Below are positions 5,226 through 5,387 of a stretch of 5,387 nt of DNA, piece after piece. The DNA comes from Gemmatimonadota bacterium (GTDB lineage Bacteria; Gemmatimonadota; Gemmatimonadetes; Gemmatimonadales; GWC2-71-9). The first letter of the stretch is position 1. The number at the start of each line of letters is the position of its first letter. Below the pieces are notes generated by a model. That model did no database searches and had not been told where the DNA came from. It worked only from the letters and a program-made list of their open reading frames with translations. The stretch covers positions 1 through 5,387 of the forward strand of contig QHTW01000101.1 in NCBI GenBank assembly GCA_003220955.1, written 5' to 3'. Position numbers and translations under genes: made by a program.

Positions 5226-5387
5226 AAGCGCTGCTTACGCTGGTATTGCTCCTGGGCTGTGCGCTGCCCGCTGTGGCCCAGGACACGACGAAGGCTGCAG
5301 CTCCCCCGGCGCCGCCTCCGGCTCCCGCGGCCGCACCGAGCACCGCGACGGTCGAAGCCGTCCTCGCGCGCTCGGTCGCGGACCGTG
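5222..5387 (+). CDS. N-terminus of a secreted Pro/Ala-rich protein (partial)
   Basis: Fifty-five codons are visible before the window ends. MKALLTLVLLLGCALPAVAQ is a signal peptide. Cleavage after the AVA (residue 19) is the simplest reading, though LLGC at 10-13 could act as a lipobox. The mature start is a low-complexity Pro/Ala linker (APPAPPPAPAAAPS, 27-40) of the kind that joins an exported domain to the membrane or wall. After it comes TVEAVLARSVADR, which looks like the start of a folded domain. The pattern recalls the opening of DUF2914 domains (...A..V.nR.P.G...F), but the diagnostic part lies beyond the window, so this is only a guess. Confidence 0.8.
   Translation, partial: MKALLTLVLLLGCALPAVAQDTTKAAAPPAPPPAPAAAPSTATVEAVLARSVADR

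Overview
The window is dense, high-GC bacterial chromosomal DNA with no sign of mobile elements, CRISPR, tRNA or rRNA. The organism is most likely a Gemmatimonadota member or a similar high-GC Gram-negative. The evidence is a small lipoprotein with the 'RQKDSI...IPGARAVGRAM.AADS' pattern that I associate with that phylum, several exported or lipoprotein products, and GTG/TTG starts. This is inference from style; no marker gene is present.

Layout. Positions 1-133 hold the last 43 codons of a gene entering from the left, closed by a strong intrinsic terminator (155-188). Only about 20 nt later a two-gene plus-strand unit begins. Its first gene is a DUF2784-family membrane protein (205-573). It overlaps by one base (TGATG) a fold-type-I PLP enzyme of the aminotransferase class V / isopenicillin-N-epimerase-like group carrying a twin-arginine motif (573-1868). 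Converging on it from the minus strand, and sharing a TTAA at the two stop codons, is a cyclase/kynurenine-formamidase-like metal hydrolase with a lipoprotein-type signal (1865-2650).

A 61-bp divergent spacer (2651-2711) separates this hydrolase from a tightly packed plus-strand run. That run holds a small lipoprotein (2712-2948), an unrecognised lipoprotein (2948-3442), a YvlD/phage-holin-4-type four-helix membrane protein (3439-3837), a D-serine-dehydratase/D-threonine-aldolase-like fold-type-III PLP enzyme (3862-4950), a two-helix membrane protein of unknown function (4947-5225), and the start of a secreted Pro/Ala-rich protein (5222 to the window end). Every junction in this run is a 1-4 nt overlap except the 24-nt gap before the PLP enzyme, so a single transcript is likely.

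Working together. No complete pathway is visible. The clearest theme is small-molecule amino-acid chemistry: a probably Tat-exported PLP enzyme, an envelope-anchored amidase/cyclase-type hydrolase beside it, and a cytoplasmic D-hydroxy-amino-acid lyase/dehydratase. The remaining genes are small envelope proteins. I see no convincing previously undescribed defence or mobile system. The points most worth a second look are the exported PLP enzyme/hydrolase pair, possible leaderless starts at 205 and 2712, the face-to-face promoter arrangement at 2676-2709, and the three uncharacterised envelope proteins.
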